64,000 bases of DNA from Streptomyces sp. ADI95-17 (GTDB lineage Bacteria; Actinomycetota; Actinomycetes; Streptomycetales; Streptomycetaceae): the NCBI RefSeq assembly GCF_003846175.1, contig NZ_ML123047.1:229873-293872 (forward strand), in the 5' to 3' direction. The notes beneath the pieces are model-generated. The model was not told the origin of the DNA. It saw only the letters and a list, made by a program, of their open reading frames with translations, and ran no database searches. Shown piece by piece: positions 7,964 to 16,937 of the stretch (position 1 is its first letter; each line of letters begins with the position of its first letter). Position numbers and translations under genes: made by a program.

Positions 7964-9148
7964 TCAAGCTCCCTTCGCTGCCTGGAACAGCTCCGCCCGC
8001 GGGTCCTGGCCCGCGGTCGCCTTCCGGTAGGCCTCCAGGGCGTCCCTGGCCTCATTGCTGAGGTCGCCCGGCACCTTCACCTCGACGGTGACCAGCAGGT
8101 CGCCCCGGGTGCCGTCCTTGCGTACGGCGCCCTTGCCGCGGGCGCGCATCGTACGCCCGTTGGGAGTGCCGGCGGGCAGTTTCAGCGTGACCGGCGGGCC
8201 GCCGAGCGTGGGCACCTTCACCTCGCCGCCGAGCGCCGCCTCCGTGAAGTCGACGGGCACGGTGACCGTGAGGTTGTCGCCCTTGCGGCCGAAGACCGGG
8301 TGGGCGTCGACGTGGACCACGACGTACAAGTCGCCGGCCGGTCCACCGCGCTCGCCCGGGCCGCCCTTGCCGCGCAGCCGGATCCGCTGGTTGTCCGAGA
8401 CGCCCGCCGGAATCCTGACCTGCATGGTCTTGGAGGACTTCGCCCGCCCGCTGCCCTTGCAGACATCGCACGGGTCCTGGGCGATGAGGCCCCGGCCCTT
8501 GCAGTCCACGCAGGGATCGGTGAGCGAGAAGCCGCCGCCGGTGCCACGCGACACCTGGCCGGTGCCGAGACAGGTCGGGCAGACCCTGGGGGTGCCGTTC
8601 TTGTCACCGGTGCCGGAGCAGGCCTTGCAGGGCGCCTGGCTGGACATCCGCAGCGGGACCGTGGCCCCCTCGACCGCCTCGGTGAAGCTGAGCGTCACCT
8701 CGGACTCGATGTCCTGGCCGCGCCGCGGCTGCACCCGCGTCCCCGTGCCGCCCCGGTTGAACAGGCCGCCGAAGACATCGCCCAGACCGCCGCCGCCGAA
8801 ACCGCCGGCCGCGCCGCCCTGGCCCCCGCCCTGGGTGCCCCCGAAGAGGTCGCCCAGGTCGAAGTTGAAGTTGCCTCCGGCGCCGCCGGGTCCGGCCCGG
8901 AAGCCGCCGTTGCCGAAGAGGGCGCGCGCCTCGTCGTACTCCTTGCGCTTCTTGCTGTCACCGAGGACGTCGTTCGCCTCGGAGATCTCCTTGAAGCGCT
9001 CCTCGGCCTTGTCGTCGCCCTTGTTGGCGTCCGGGTGGAACTCGCGGGCGAGCTTCCGGTACGCCTTCTTGATCTCGGCGTCGGTGGCGTCCTTGGGGAC
9101 GCCGAGGACCTTGTAGTAGTCCTTCTCGACGAAGTCCTTCGTGCTCAT
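7964..9148 (-). CDS. dnaJ: co-chaperone DnaJ
   Basis: A 394-aa protein with the canonical order: J-domain (residues 10-75) with the HPD motif in FHPDANKGD, a Gly/Phe-rich linker (about 80-150) and a zinc-finger domain with four CxxCxGxG-type repeats (CKACSGTG, CPTCLGTG, CVDCKGRG, CDVCKGSG), then the substrate-binding C-terminal domain. It stimulates DnaK ATPase and delivers clients. ATG 9148 is preceded by AAGGAGGGA; the frame runs ten codons further upstream without a ribosome site. There are 93 bp between grpE and dnaJ. Confidence 0.97.
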   Translation of the reverse strand: MSTKDFVEKDYYKVLGVPKDATDAEIKKAYRKLAREFHPDANKGDDKAEERFKEISEANDVLGDSKKRKEYDEARALFGNGGFRAGPGGAGGNFNFDLGDLFGGTQGGGQGGAAGGFGGGGLGDVFGGLFNRGGTGTRVQPRRGQDIESEVTLSFTEAVEGATVPLRMSSQAPCKACSGTGDKNGTPRVCPTCLGTGQVSRGTGGGFSLTDPCVDCKGRGLIAQDPCDVCKGSGRAKSSKTMQVRIPAGVSDNQRIRLRGKGGPGERGGPAGDLYVVVHVDAHPVFGRKGDNLTVTVPVDFTEAALGGEVKVPTLGGPPVTLKLPAGTPNGRTMRARGKGAVRKDGTRGDLLVTVEVKVPGDLSNEARDALEAYRKATAGQDPRAELFQAAKGA

Positions 9149-9241
9149 CGACGTCCCTCCTTCCGGACGATCGGCCATGCGACCGGCCCGTGGGCCGGTC
9201 GCATGGCCGGGCGGTGGGCCGCGAGGTGGTCGGACGGAATG

Positions 9242-9892
9242 TCAGACCTCCTCGGTGCCACCGCTCTCCTCGTCGGTTGCCTTCTCTTCCTTCGCTGCGG
9301 CCGGCGTCGCACCCGGCTGGGGTTCGGCCACCGCCACCCGCGCGGGGCGGATGGTGCGCTCGCCGATCCGATACCCCGGCTGCAGGATCGCCACGCAGGT
9401 CGTCTCGGTGACGTCCGGCGCGTACGAGTGCATCAGGGCTTCGTGGATCGTCGGGTCGAAGGGCTCGCCCTCCTTGCCGAACTGCTGCAGGCCCAGCTTG
9501 GCGACGACCGTCTCCAGAGACTCGGCCACCGACTTGAACCCGCCCACGAGCTCGCCGTGATCGCGAGCCCGGCCGACGTCGTCGAGCACGGGCAGGAGCT
9601 CGGACAGGAGACCCGCGACTGCGATCTCCTTGACCGTGGCCCGGTCCCGCTCGACGCGGCGGCGATAGTTCTGGTACTCGGCCTGGAGCCGCTGGAGGTC
9701 GCCCGTGCGCTCGTTGAGCGCGGTGCGGACCTGGTCCAGCTGGGCCGTCAGGCCGACTGTCTGTACTCCGTCCCCGGCCGGGGCCGCCCCCTCCTCCGAA
9801 GAGGGGGAGGCGTCCTTCGGCTCAGCTCCGTCAGGGGTGGCGCCGGAGGGGACGTCGGGCTTCTCCTCGAAACCCGGAGTCTCCTCGGTCAC
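9242..9892 (-). CDS. grpE: nucleotide exchange factor GrpE
   Basis: A 216-aa protein. It has a long acidic N-terminal extension (about 1-60, typical of actinobacteria), a coiled-coil dimerisation region (LTAQLDQVRTALNERTGDLQ onwards) and the C-terminal beta-wing domain with the conserved GxRIGERTIRPARV-like end. It releases ADP from DnaK and acts as a thermosensor. The GTG start overlaps the dnaK stop by 4 bp (GTGA), so translation is coupled. Confidence 0.96.
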   Translation of the reverse strand: MTEETPGFEEKPDVPSGATPDGAEPKDASPSSEEGAAPAGDGVQTVGLTAQLDQVRTALNERTGDLQRLQAEYQNYRRRVERDRATVKEIAVAGLLSELLPVLDDVGRARDHGELVGGFKSVAESLETVVAKLGLQQFGKEGEPFDPTIHEALMHSYAPDVTETTCVAILQPGYRIGERTIRPARVAVAEPQPGATPAAAKEEKATDEESGGTEEV

Positions 9893-11742
9893 ACCGCACC
9901 GCCCTTGGCGTCCTTCTCGTCGTCCACGATCTCGGCGTCGACGACATCGTCATCGGCCTTGGCCTGCTGGGCACCCGGCTGCGGGTCGCCCTGCGGAGCG
10001 CCGTCGGCCTGGGCGTTGGCGTACATCGCCTGGCCGAGCTTCTGCGAGACGGCCGCGACCTTCTCGGTGGCGGTACGGATCTCGGCGGTGTCCTCGCCCT
10101 TGAGCTTCTCCTTCAGCTCGGTGAGCGCGGTCTCCACCTCCGTCTTCACGTCGCCGGGGACCTTGTCCTCGTTGTCCTTGAGGAACTTCTCCGTCTGGTA
10201 GACGAGCTGCTCGCCCTGGTTGCGCGACTCGGCGGCCTCGCGGCGGCGGTGGTCCTCCTCCGCGTACTGCTCGGCCTCCTCACGCATCCGGTTGACCTCG
10301 TCCTTCGGCAGCGAGGAGCCGCCGGTGACGGTCATCTTCTGCTCCTTGCCGGTGCCGAGGTCCTTGGCGGCGACGTGCATGATGCCGTTCGCGTCGATGT
10401 CGAACGCGACCTCGATCTGCGGGACGCCACGCGGGGCCGGCGGCAGGCCGGTCAGCTCGAACATCCCGAGCTTCTTGTTGTACGCCGCGATCTCGCGCTC
10501 GCCCTGGTAGACCTGGATCTGCACGGACGGCTGGTTGTCCTCGGCCGTCGTGAAGATCTCGGACCGCTTGGTCGGGATCGTGGTGTTGCGCTCGATGAGC
10601 TTGGTCATGATGCCGCCCTTGGTCTCGATACCGAGGGACAGCGGGGTGACGTCGAGGAGCAGGACGTCCTTGACCTCGCCCTTGAGGACACCGGCCTGGA
10701 GCGAGGCGCCGATGGCGACGACCTCGTCCGGGTTCACACCCTTGTTGGCCTCCTGGCCACCGGTCAGCTCCTTGACGAGCTCGGCGACGGCCGGCATACG
10801 GGTGGAGCCACCGACGAGAACGACGTGGTCGATCTCGGAGAGCGCGATGCCCGCGTCCTTGATGACGTTGTGGAACGGGCTCTTGCAGCGGTCCAGGAGG
10901 TCGGCCGTGAGCTGCTGGAACTGCGAGCGCGTGAGCTTCTCGTCCAGGTGCAGCGGGCCCTCGGCGGACGCCGTGATGTAGGGCAGGTTGATCGTGGTCT
11001 CGGTCGAGGACGAGAGCTCGATCTTCGCCTTCTCCGCGGCCTCGCGCAGACGCTGGAGAGCCATCTTGTCCTTGGACAGGTCCACGCCGTGCCCGTTGGC
11101 GAACTGCTTCACCAGGTAGTCGACGACGCGCTGGTCCCAGTCGTCACCACCGAGGTGGTTGTCACCGTTGGTGGCCTTCACCTCGACGACGCCGTCACCG
11201 ATCTCCAGGAGCGACACGTCGAAGGTGCCGCCACCGAGGTCGAAGACGAGGATCGTCTGGTCGTCCTTGTCGAGCCCGTACGCCAGCGCGGCGGCGGTCG
11301 GCTCGTTGACGATGCGCAGGACGTTGAGGCCCGCGATCTCGCCGGCCTCCTTGGTCGCCTGACGCTCGGAGTCGTTGAAGTACGCCGGGACGGTGATGAC
11401 CGCGTCGGTCACCTTCTCGCCCAGGTACGACTCGGCGTCGCGCTTCAGCTTCTGCAGGATGAAGGCGCTCATCTGCTGCGGGTTGAAGCTCTTGCCGTCC
11501 AGGTCGATCTTCCAGTCAGTGCCCATGTGGCGCTTGACCGAGCGGATGGTCCTGTCGACGTTGGTCACTGCCTGGCGCTTGGCGACCTCGCCGACCAGCA
11601 CCTCGCCGTTCTTCGCGAAGGCGACGACGGACGGCGTGGTCCTGGCGCCCTCTGCGTTGGTGATGACGGTGGGCTCGCCGCCTTCGAGAACGCTGACGAC
11701 GGAGTTAGTCGTGCCCAGGTCGATGCCGACCGCACGTGCCAT
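9889..11742 (-). CDS. dnaK: chaperone DnaK (Hsp70)
   Basis: A 617-aa protein starting MARAVGIDLGTTNS, the ATPase phosphate-1 motif. Phosphate-2 (VFDLGGGTFDVSLL), the adenosine motif (VLVGGSTRMPAV) and the DVTPLSLGIET linker are all present. The substrate-binding domain and a disordered C-terminal tail follow. ATG 11742 has GGAGG 7 bp upstream; a 14-codon upstream extension of the frame crosses the promoter and is rejected. It is first in dnaK-grpE-dnaJ-hspR and is repressed by HspR through the HAIR sites upstream. DnaK is also HspR's corepressor, which makes a feedback loop. Confidence 0.98.
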   Translation of the reverse strand: MARAVGIDLGTTNSVVSVLEGGEPTVITNAEGARTTPSVVAFAKNGEVLVGEVAKRQAVTNVDRTIRSVKRHMGTDWKIDLDGKSFNPQQMSAFILQKLKRDAESYLGEKVTDAVITVPAYFNDSERQATKEAGEIAGLNVLRIVNEPTAAALAYGLDKDDQTILVFDLGGGTFDVSLLEIGDGVVEVKATNGDNHLGGDDWDQRVVDYLVKQFANGHGVDLSKDKMALQRLREAAEKAKIELSSSTETTINLPYITASAEGPLHLDEKLTRSQFQQLTADLLDRCKSPFHNVIKDAGIALSEIDHVVLVGGSTRMPAVAELVKELTGGQEANKGVNPDEVVAIGASLQAGVLKGEVKDVLLLDVTPLSLGIETKGGIMTKLIERNTTIPTKRSEIFTTAEDNQPSVQIQVYQGEREIAAYNKKLGMFELTGLPPAPRGVPQIEVAFDIDANGIMHVAAKDLGTGKEQKMTVTGGSSLPKDEVNRMREEAEQYAEEDHRRREAAESRNQGEQLVYQTEKFLKDNEDKVPGDVKTEVETALTELKEKLKGEDTAEIRTATEKVAAVSQKLGQAMYANAQADGAPQGDPQPGAQQAKADDDVVDAEIVDDEKDAKGGAV

Positions 11743-11764
11743 TTCAATTCCTCCAGCTTGACTA

Positions 11765-11837
11765 CTTGAGTGGATCTGACTCAAGGATGCACGACCGTCG
11801 CCCCACTGTCAACAGACCTGAGTCGAGGCGACTCAAC
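11765..11837 (-). promoter_or_regulatory. dnaK promoter with two HAIR operators
   Basis: A perfect HAIR (CTTGAGT-N7-ACTCAAG) occupies 11765-11785 and a second, CCTGAGT-N7-ACTCAAC, 11817-11837. On the minus strand TTGACA (11813-11808) and CATCCT (11789-11784), 18 bp apart, look like the -35 and -10. The perfect HAIR then overlaps the -10 and the second lies just upstream of the -35. Bound HspR would block RNA polymerase. Confidence 0.93.
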
Positions 11838-12036
11838 TATCGTGCACAGACCCCGCGCGGACCGCTATTTCCCGGCCCCGCGGGCCGATCGCGCACACCC
11901 CCGACCGCGACACTCCCTGCCCCCGGGCGGCGCAGCCCTTCCTCATCATCGCCCCATGGGATCGTTCTTTCACAAAATGCCGTGAGCCACGCAAAACCGG
12001 CACTCGATCCGCCGCGAACCCAGGCAGGTGCGAACG

Positions 12037-12765
12037 ATGCAGACACAGGGACAGAGGGGAAACGCGAGGCGGTACGGGCCACCGCCGGCCCGGAGCACGT
12101 GGCGGTACGGGCCGCCGCCGGCCCTGTCAGCGGTACGCGCACGGGTACGGCAGTGGGAGCCCCCGCCGGCCAAGCGCGTACTGGACCTGACCCTCGGCTC
12201 GGCCCTCCTGACCCTGGCCACCCCGCTGCTCGCCGCGGGCGCCGTCGCCCTGGCGGCGCGGCGGCCCCCCGGCGGCGTACTGACCCACTCCCGGCGGGTC
12301 GGCCTGGACGGCCACGTCTTCGTACTGCGCTCACTGCGCACCCGGCGGCTGCGGCTGGACCTGCTCTCCCGGCTGCCGTACGTCGTCCGGGGAGACCTCT
12401 CCCTGGTCGGCCCGGAACCCCTGGCACCGGACGACCCGCGGTCCGGCACCGACCCCGCCGGAACCTCCGCCTCCCCCGGCGCGAGACACTGGCGGCAGGA
12501 ACTGAAACCGGGCCTCACCGGCCTGGCGCAGATCCGCTCCCGTTCCGGGATGCCGTGGGACGAGCCCGCCCTGCTGGACCAGCACTACGCCGAGCACCAC
12601 GGGGTGCGGCTGGACCTGGCCATCCTGGCGAGCGCCGCACACACCCCGCTGCGCGAGGCGACCCGAGGGCTCGCCCGGCGCGGCAAGGCACGCCTGAGCG
12701 ACACAGATCACCGCCTCTCCGGCTACAGCGCGGCGGAAGAAGTGGGTAGTGTCGGCACAGACTGA
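12037..12765 (+). CDS. bacterial sugar transferase (phosphoglycosyltransferase), short form
   Basis: A 242-aa protein. KRVLDLTLGSALLTLATPLL is the single re-entrant membrane helix of monotopic phosphoglycosyltransferases (PF02397). It is followed by THSRRVGLDGHVF, a degenerate VR-G-xx-F motif, RGDLSLVGPEPL (the DxSxVGPRP-like motif) and LKPGLTGLAQI. It lacks the N-terminal four-helix and CoA-binding-like domains of WbaP types. It would load a sugar-1-phosphate onto undecaprenyl phosphate at the inner membrane face. ATG 12037 with AGG 8 bp upstream is preferred; GTG 12028 is possible. The N-terminus has two RYGPPPA repeats. No other polysaccharide genes are nearby. Confidence 0.82.
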   Translation: MQTQGQRGNARRYGPPPARSTWRYGPPPALSAVRARVRQWEPPPAKRVLDLTLGSALLTLATPLLAAGAVALAARRPPGGVLTHSRRVGLDGHVFVLRSLRTRRLRLDLLSRLPYVVRGDLSLVGPEPLAPDDPRSGTDPAGTSASPGARHWRQELKPGLTGLAQIRSRSGMPWDEPALLDQHYAEHHGVRLDLAILASAAHTPLREATRGLARRGKARLSDTDHRLSGYSAAEEVGSVGTD

Positions 12766-12863
12766 TTAAGTTACTGCTTAGTAATCCCGGATAATCGCCA
12801 GTACTCGTCCCATTGACGCTGGATCTGACCCTCCCCACCCTCGCAGGCCCGAGGAGCCCTCAA

Positions 12864-15146
12864 ATGCAACTCGCCGCGATCATCGTGTCGCTGGTTCTGA
12901 TCGTGGTCGGCGTGGCCCTGTTCGTCCGCGCCCTCCTGCAGATCTACAACTTCATGCGGCTCGGCCAGAACGTGCCCGCGGGCACCCGCACGGACGAGCC
13001 CGCACAGCGCACCGTCACCGTGGCCAGGGAGTTCCTCGGTCACACCCGGATGAACCGCTGGGGCATCGTCGGTGTCGCGCACTGGTTCGTGGCGGTGGGC
13101 TTCTTCTCCCTGCTCCTGACGATCGTCAACGCCATCGGCCAGCTCTTCAAGGCCGACTGGCTCCTGCCGATCATCGGCGACTGGGCGCCGTACAACGTCT
13201 TCGTCGAGTTCATCGGCACGATGACCGTGCTCGGCATCCTGGCCCTGATCGTGATCCGCCAGCTGTCCCATCCGCGCAAGCCGGGCCGCAAGTCCCGCTT
13301 CGCCGGGTCCAACTTCGGCCAGGCGTACTTCGTCGAGGCCGTCATCCTCATCGTCGGCGTCTGCATCTTCATGCTGCACGCCCTCGAAGGCGCCCAGCAC
13401 CACGTCGACGGCTACGAGTCCTCCTTCTTCATCTCGTACCCGGTCGTCAGCTGGCTGGAGGGCATGGACGTCTCCACCCTCCAGAACCTCACCTACTTCT
13501 TCGCCGGCCTGAAGATCGCGACCTCCTTCATCTGGATGATCACGGTCGCGCTGAAGCAGGACATGGGTGTCGCCTGGCACCGCTTCCTGGCCTTCCCGAA
13601 CATCTGGTTCAAGCGCAACGCCAAGGGTGAGACCTCGCTCGGCGAGCTGCTGCCGATGACCTCCGGCGGCAAGGAGATCGACTTCGAGGACCCGGGCGAG
13701 GACGACGTCTACGGCGTCTCGCAGATCGAGCACTTCTCCTGGAAGGGCCTGCTCGACTTCTCCACCTGCACCGAGTGCGGCCGCTGCCAGTCGCAGTGCC
13801 CCGCCTGGAACACCGGCAAGCCGCTCTCCCCCAAGCTCCTGATCATGTCCCTGCGCGACCACGCGCACGCCAAGGCCCCGTACCTGCTGGCCGGCGGCGG
13901 CAAGGACATGGAGGGCAACGAGAAGGCGACCGAGGAGCAGCTGAAGGACGTCCCCGCCGCGGCACTGGCCGAGGCCGAGCGCCCGCTGATCGGCACGGCC
14001 GAGGAGAACGGCGTCATCGACCCGGACGTGCTGTGGTCCTGCACCACCTGCGGTGCGTGCGTGGAGCAGTGCCCGGTCGACATCGAGCACATCGACCACA
14101 TCGTCGACATGCGCCGCTACCAGGTGATGATCGAGTCCGCGTTCCCGTCCGAGGCGGGCACGATGCTCAAGAACCTGGAGAAGAAGGGCAACCCCTGGGG
14201 GCTGGCCAAGAAGCAGCGCGTCGAGTGGACCAAGGAGGTCGACTTCGAGGTCCCGATCGTCGGCAAGGACGTCGAGGACCTCACCGAGGTCGACTACCTC
14301 TACTGGGTCGGCTGCGCCGGCGCCCTGGAGGACCGCGCCAAGAAGACCACGAAGGCCTTCGCTGAGCTGCTGCACATCGCGGGCGTCAAGTTCGCGATCA
14401 TGGGCGGCGACGAGAAGTGCACGGGTGACTCGGCCCGCCGCCTGGGCAACGAGCCGCTGTTCCAGCAGCTCGGCCAGGAGAACGTCGCGATGCTGAACAT
14501 GGCGTTCGGCGAGTCCGCCCCAGGCGAGGAAGGGGAGGACGACTCGACGAAGAAGGCGAAGGCGTCGAAGAAGATCGTCGCGACCTGCCCGCACTGCTTC
14601 AACACCATCGCCAACGAGTACCCGCAGCTCGGCGGCGAGTACGAGGTCATCCACCACACCCAGCTGCTCCAGCACCTCATCGACGAGGGCAAGCTGATCC
14701 CGGTGACCCCGGTCGAGGGCCTGATCACGTACCACGACCCCTGCTACCTGGGCCGTCACAACAAGATCTACACCCCGCCGCGCGAGATCATCGCGAAGGT
14801 CCCGGGCCTGCGCAACGAGGAGATGCACCGCCACAAGGAGCGCGGCTTCTGCTGCGGCGCCGGTGGTGCCCGGATGTGGATGGAGGAGCGGATCGGCAAG
14901 CGCATCAACAACGAGCGCGTCGACGAGGCTCTCTCCCTCAACCCCGACATCGTCTCCACCGCCTGCCCGTTCTGCCTGGTCATGCTGACCGACTCGGTCA
15001 ACGGCAAGAAGAACGACGGCAAGGCCAAGGAGTCGATCCAGGTGGTCGACGTCTCGCAGCTGCTGCTGGACTCCGTGAAGACCCCGGCCGACCCGGCCGG
15101 GGAGGCGGAGTCGGCGGACGCGCCGGAGCCGGAGCCGGTGAAGTAA
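12864..15146 (+). CDS. membrane-anchored (Fe-S)-binding oxidoreductase, HdrD/GlpC-like
   Basis: A 760-aa protein. The first 260 residues hold about five membrane helices like a nitrate-reductase-gamma-type cytochrome b module. They are followed by two [4Fe-4S] ferredoxin motifs, CTECGRCQSQCP and CTTCGACVEQCP, then two CCG domains (HDPCYLGRHN and GFCCGAGGARMW). The arrangement is that of the actinobacterial heterodisulfide-reductase-related subunit, which moves electrons between a cytosolic dehydrogenase partner and the quinone pool. The last 30 residues are acidic and disordered. ATG 12864 with GAGGAG 7 bp upstream is chosen over an upstream TTG (12813). It stands alone and ends at a strong hairpin. 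Confidence 0.88.
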   Translation: MQLAAIIVSLVLIVVGVALFVRALLQIYNFMRLGQNVPAGTRTDEPAQRTVTVAREFLGHTRMNRWGIVGVAHWFVAVGFFSLLLTIVNAIGQLFKADWLLPIIGDWAPYNVFVEFIGTMTVLGILALIVIRQLSHPRKPGRKSRFAGSNFGQAYFVEAVILIVGVCIFMLHALEGAQHHVDGYESSFFISYPVVSWLEGMDVSTLQNLTYFFAGLKIATSFIWMITVALKQDMGVAWHRFLAFPNIWFKRNAKGETSLGELLPMTSGGKEIDFEDPGEDDVYGVSQIEHFSWKGLLDFSTCTECGRCQSQCPAWNTGKPLSPKLLIMSLRDHAHAKAPYLLAGGGKDMEGNEKATEEQLKDVPAAALAEAERPLIGTAEENGVIDPDVLWSCTTCGACVEQCPVDIEHIDHIVDMRRYQVMIESAFPSEAGTMLKNLEKKGNPWGLAKKQRVEWTKEVDFEVPIVGKDVEDLTEVDYLYWVGCAGALEDRAKKTTKAFAELLHIAGVKFAIMGGDEKCTGDSARRLGNEPLFQQLGQENVAMLNMAFGESAPGEEGEDDSTKKAKASKKIVATCPHCFNTIANEYPQLGGEYEVIHHTQLLQHLIDEGKLIPVTPVEGLITYHDPCYLGRHNKIYTPPREIIAKVPGLRNEEMHRHKERGFCCGAGGARMWMEERIGKRINNERVDEALSLNPDIVSTACPFCLVMLTDSVNGKKNDGKAKESIQVVDVSQLLLDSVKTPADPAGEAESADAPEPEPVK

Positions 15147-15164
15147 CCCGGCGAGCCGCACGAC

Positions 15165-15206
15165 GGAAGCGGCCGGACCTGCCCACGGGCGGGACCGGCC
15201 GCTTCC
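15165..15206 (+). terminator. terminator after Fe-S oxidoreductase
   Basis: Twelve-bp arms (15165-15176 and 15195-15206, GGAAGCGGCCGG type) pair perfectly, with a smaller GCCC/GGGC stem in the loop. It lies 18 bp after the stop codon. Confidence 0.85.
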
Positions 15207-15345
15207 GCTTTGCTCCGCGACTCCCCCATGCCCTGGGGCGGTCCCCCCGGGGTTCCCCTAGGGGATGTCACAGCTCGGCGGCAATGGCGGGCAGGTTCCC
15301 CAGGCCCCCTGACCGCACCGGCCCGGACCAGGTACGTTCGATGAC

Positions 15346-16356
15346 GTGGCTGGATTCAGGATCGGACGCGGCCGGGACAACCGCACCCCGCAGCAAGCGC
15401 AACAGCAACCGCGGCAGCAGCCGTACGGCACACAGGAACCACCGCCGTACGGTCAACAGCCCTGGCCGCCGACAGGAGGCAACACGGCCCCGCCGCCGTA
15501 CAACAACGGCGGCCACGGCGGTCACGGCGGTCACGGCAACGGCGGCTACAACGGCGGTGGCTACAACGGCGGCGGCCACGGCGGTGGTTACAACGGCGGT
15601 GGGCAAGGCGGCGGCCACGGCGAACCGGAGTACTTCGGCGACCCGTACCAGCAGCCCCAGCATCCCCACCAGCCCCAGAACCCCCACGGTTCCCCGCAGC
15701 ACGGCGACCCGTACGCCAACTCCCCCGGCCACACCCAGGCATTCAGCATCGGCGAGGACCCGTACGGCCCCGGCGACACCTACCGCGCCGGCCAGCCCCC
15801 CGCCCAGCCCGCAGGCCCCCGGCTGCCGTGGAAGCAACTGCTCAGCGGCATCGTGCTCCGCCCGGGACCGACGTTCTGGCAGATGCGCGACTACCCCGTC
15901 TGGGGCCCGGCGCTCATCGTCACGTTCCTGTACGGCCTGCTCGCGCTCTTCGGCTTCGACCAGGCCCGGGACGACGCGATCCACGCGACGATCTCCACAG
16001 CGGTGCCCTATGTCGTCATCACGGGCCTCGGCTTCGTCATCGGCGGTCTGGTCCTCGGCGCGGTCACGCACACGCTCGCCCGCCAGCTGGGCGGCGACGG
16101 CGCGTGGCAGCCGACGGTGGGCCTGTCCATGCTGATCATGTCGATCACGGACGCGCCCCGCCTGATATTCGCGGTCTTCCTCGGCGGCGAGAACTCCCTG
16201 GTCCAGGTCCTCGGCTGGATCACCTGGCTGGCCTCGGCCGCGCTGTTCACCTCGATGGTGAGCAAATCGCACGACCTGCCCTGGCCGAAGGCACTGGGCG
16301 CGTCCGCGATCCAGCTGATCGCCCTGCTGTCGATCATCAAGCTGGGCACCATCTGA
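15346..16356 (+). CDS. Yip1 family membrane protein with Gly/Gln/Pro-rich N-terminus
   Basis: A 336-aa protein. Residues 1-160 are low complexity, dominated by Q, P, Y and runs such as GGHGGHGG and YNGGG. Residues 170-336 hold about five membrane helices of the YIP1 fold (PF04893). FWQMRDYPVWGPALIVTFLY marks the first helix. Function in bacteria is unknown. The GTG start gives MAGFRIGRGRDN. It is monocistronic, flanked by hairpins on both sides. Confidence 0.8.
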   Translation: MAGFRIGRGRDNRTPQQAQQQPRQQPYGTQEPPPYGQQPWPPTGGNTAPPPYNNGGHGGHGGHGNGGYNGGGYNGGGHGGGYNGGGQGGGHGEPEYFGDPYQQPQHPHQPQNPHGSPQHGDPYANSPGHTQAFSIGEDPYGPGDTYRAGQPPAQPAGPRLPWKQLLSGIVLRPGPTFWQMRDYPVWGPALIVTFLYGLLALFGFDQARDDAIHATISTAVPYVVITGLGFVIGGLVLGAVTHTLARQLGGDGAWQPTVGLSMLIMSITDAPRLIFAVFLGGENSLVQVLGWITWLASAALFTSMVSKSHDLPWPKALGASAIQLIALLSIIKLGTI

Positions 16357-16377
16357 CGCCCGCCCGCGCACACCCCC

Positions 16378-16411
16378 GAAACCCCCGGCACACCCAGTGC
16401 GCGGGGGTTTC
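16378..16411 (+). terminator. terminator after Yip1 gene
   Basis: GAAACCCCCG (16378-16387) pairs with CGGGGGTTTC (16402-16411) around a 14-nt loop, 21 bp past the stop, followed by a short T-rich stretch. Confidence 0.8.
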
Positions 16412-16452
16412 AGAGTTCTTGGCGAACAATTTCGAGATCCATGGGCGCGTGA

Positions 16453-16479
16453 TGTCGAGAACCCGTGGCGTGCTCCGTC
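16453..16479 (+). promoter_or_regulatory. ECF42-type promoter
   Basis: TGTCGA (16453-16458), a 17-bp spacer and CGTC (16476-16479) match the promoter reported for Streptomyces ECF42 sigma factors (TGTCGA in the -35, CGA/TC in the -10). It lies 50 bp before the DGPF-protein gene, so the sigma factor encoded downstream likely drives its own operon. Confidence 0.75.
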
Positions 16480-16529
16480 CCAGTGGTGAGCGCGACCACA
16501 ATGGTCCGCACCGACCCGAGGAGAACACG

Positions 16530-16937
16530 ATGGCCAAGTACCTGCTTCTCAAGCACTACCGCGGCGCTCCGAGCGCGGTGAACGATGTCCCCATGGACCG
16601 GTGGACCCCGGAGGAGATCACCGCGCACATGAAGTACATGAACGACTTCGCGGCCCGGCTGGAGAAGAGCGGCGAGTTCGTCGACGCCCAGGCACTCGCC
16701 CCCGAGGGGACCTTCGTCCAGTACGACGGCGAGGGCCGCCCGCCGGTCACCGACGGCCCGTTCGCCGAGACCAAGGACCTCATCGCCGGCTGGATGGTCA
16801 TCGATGTCGACAGTTACGAGCGCGCCGTCGAGCTGGCCGGGGAGCTGTCGGCAGCCCCCGGGGCGGGCGGGAAGCCGATCCACGAGTGGCTGGAGCTGCG
16901 CCCGTTCCTGACCGCGATGCCCACCATCACCGAGTGA
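16530..16937 (+). CDS. YCII/DGPF domain protein, partner of ECF42 sigma factor
   Basis: A 135-aa protein of the YCII-related fold (PF03795) with the DGPF signature in VTDGPFAETKDL and the family's HMKYMNDF helix. DGPF proteins are encoded with nearly all ECF42 sigma factors; their biochemical role is unsettled. ATG 16530 has GAGGAG 6 bp upstream. The stop overlaps the sigma gene start (GTGA), giving coupled translation, and an ECF42-type promoter lies just upstream. Confidence 0.92.
   Translation: MAKYLLLKHYRGAPSAVNDVPMDRWTPEEITAHMKYMNDFAARLEKSGEFVDAQALAPEGTFVQYDGEGRPPVTDGPFAETKDLIAGWMVIDVDSYERAVELAGELSAAPGAGGKPIHEWLELRPFLTAMPTITE

Noticed and set aside
7820..11769. Long plus-strand frames opposite dnaJ, grpE and dnaK
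   Set aside because: Shadows of the chaperone operon, with no family character.
12771..15161. A 796-codon open frame opposite the Fe-S oxidoreductase
   Set aside because: Antisense shadow; the forward strand has ferredoxin and CCG motifs and a ribosome site.
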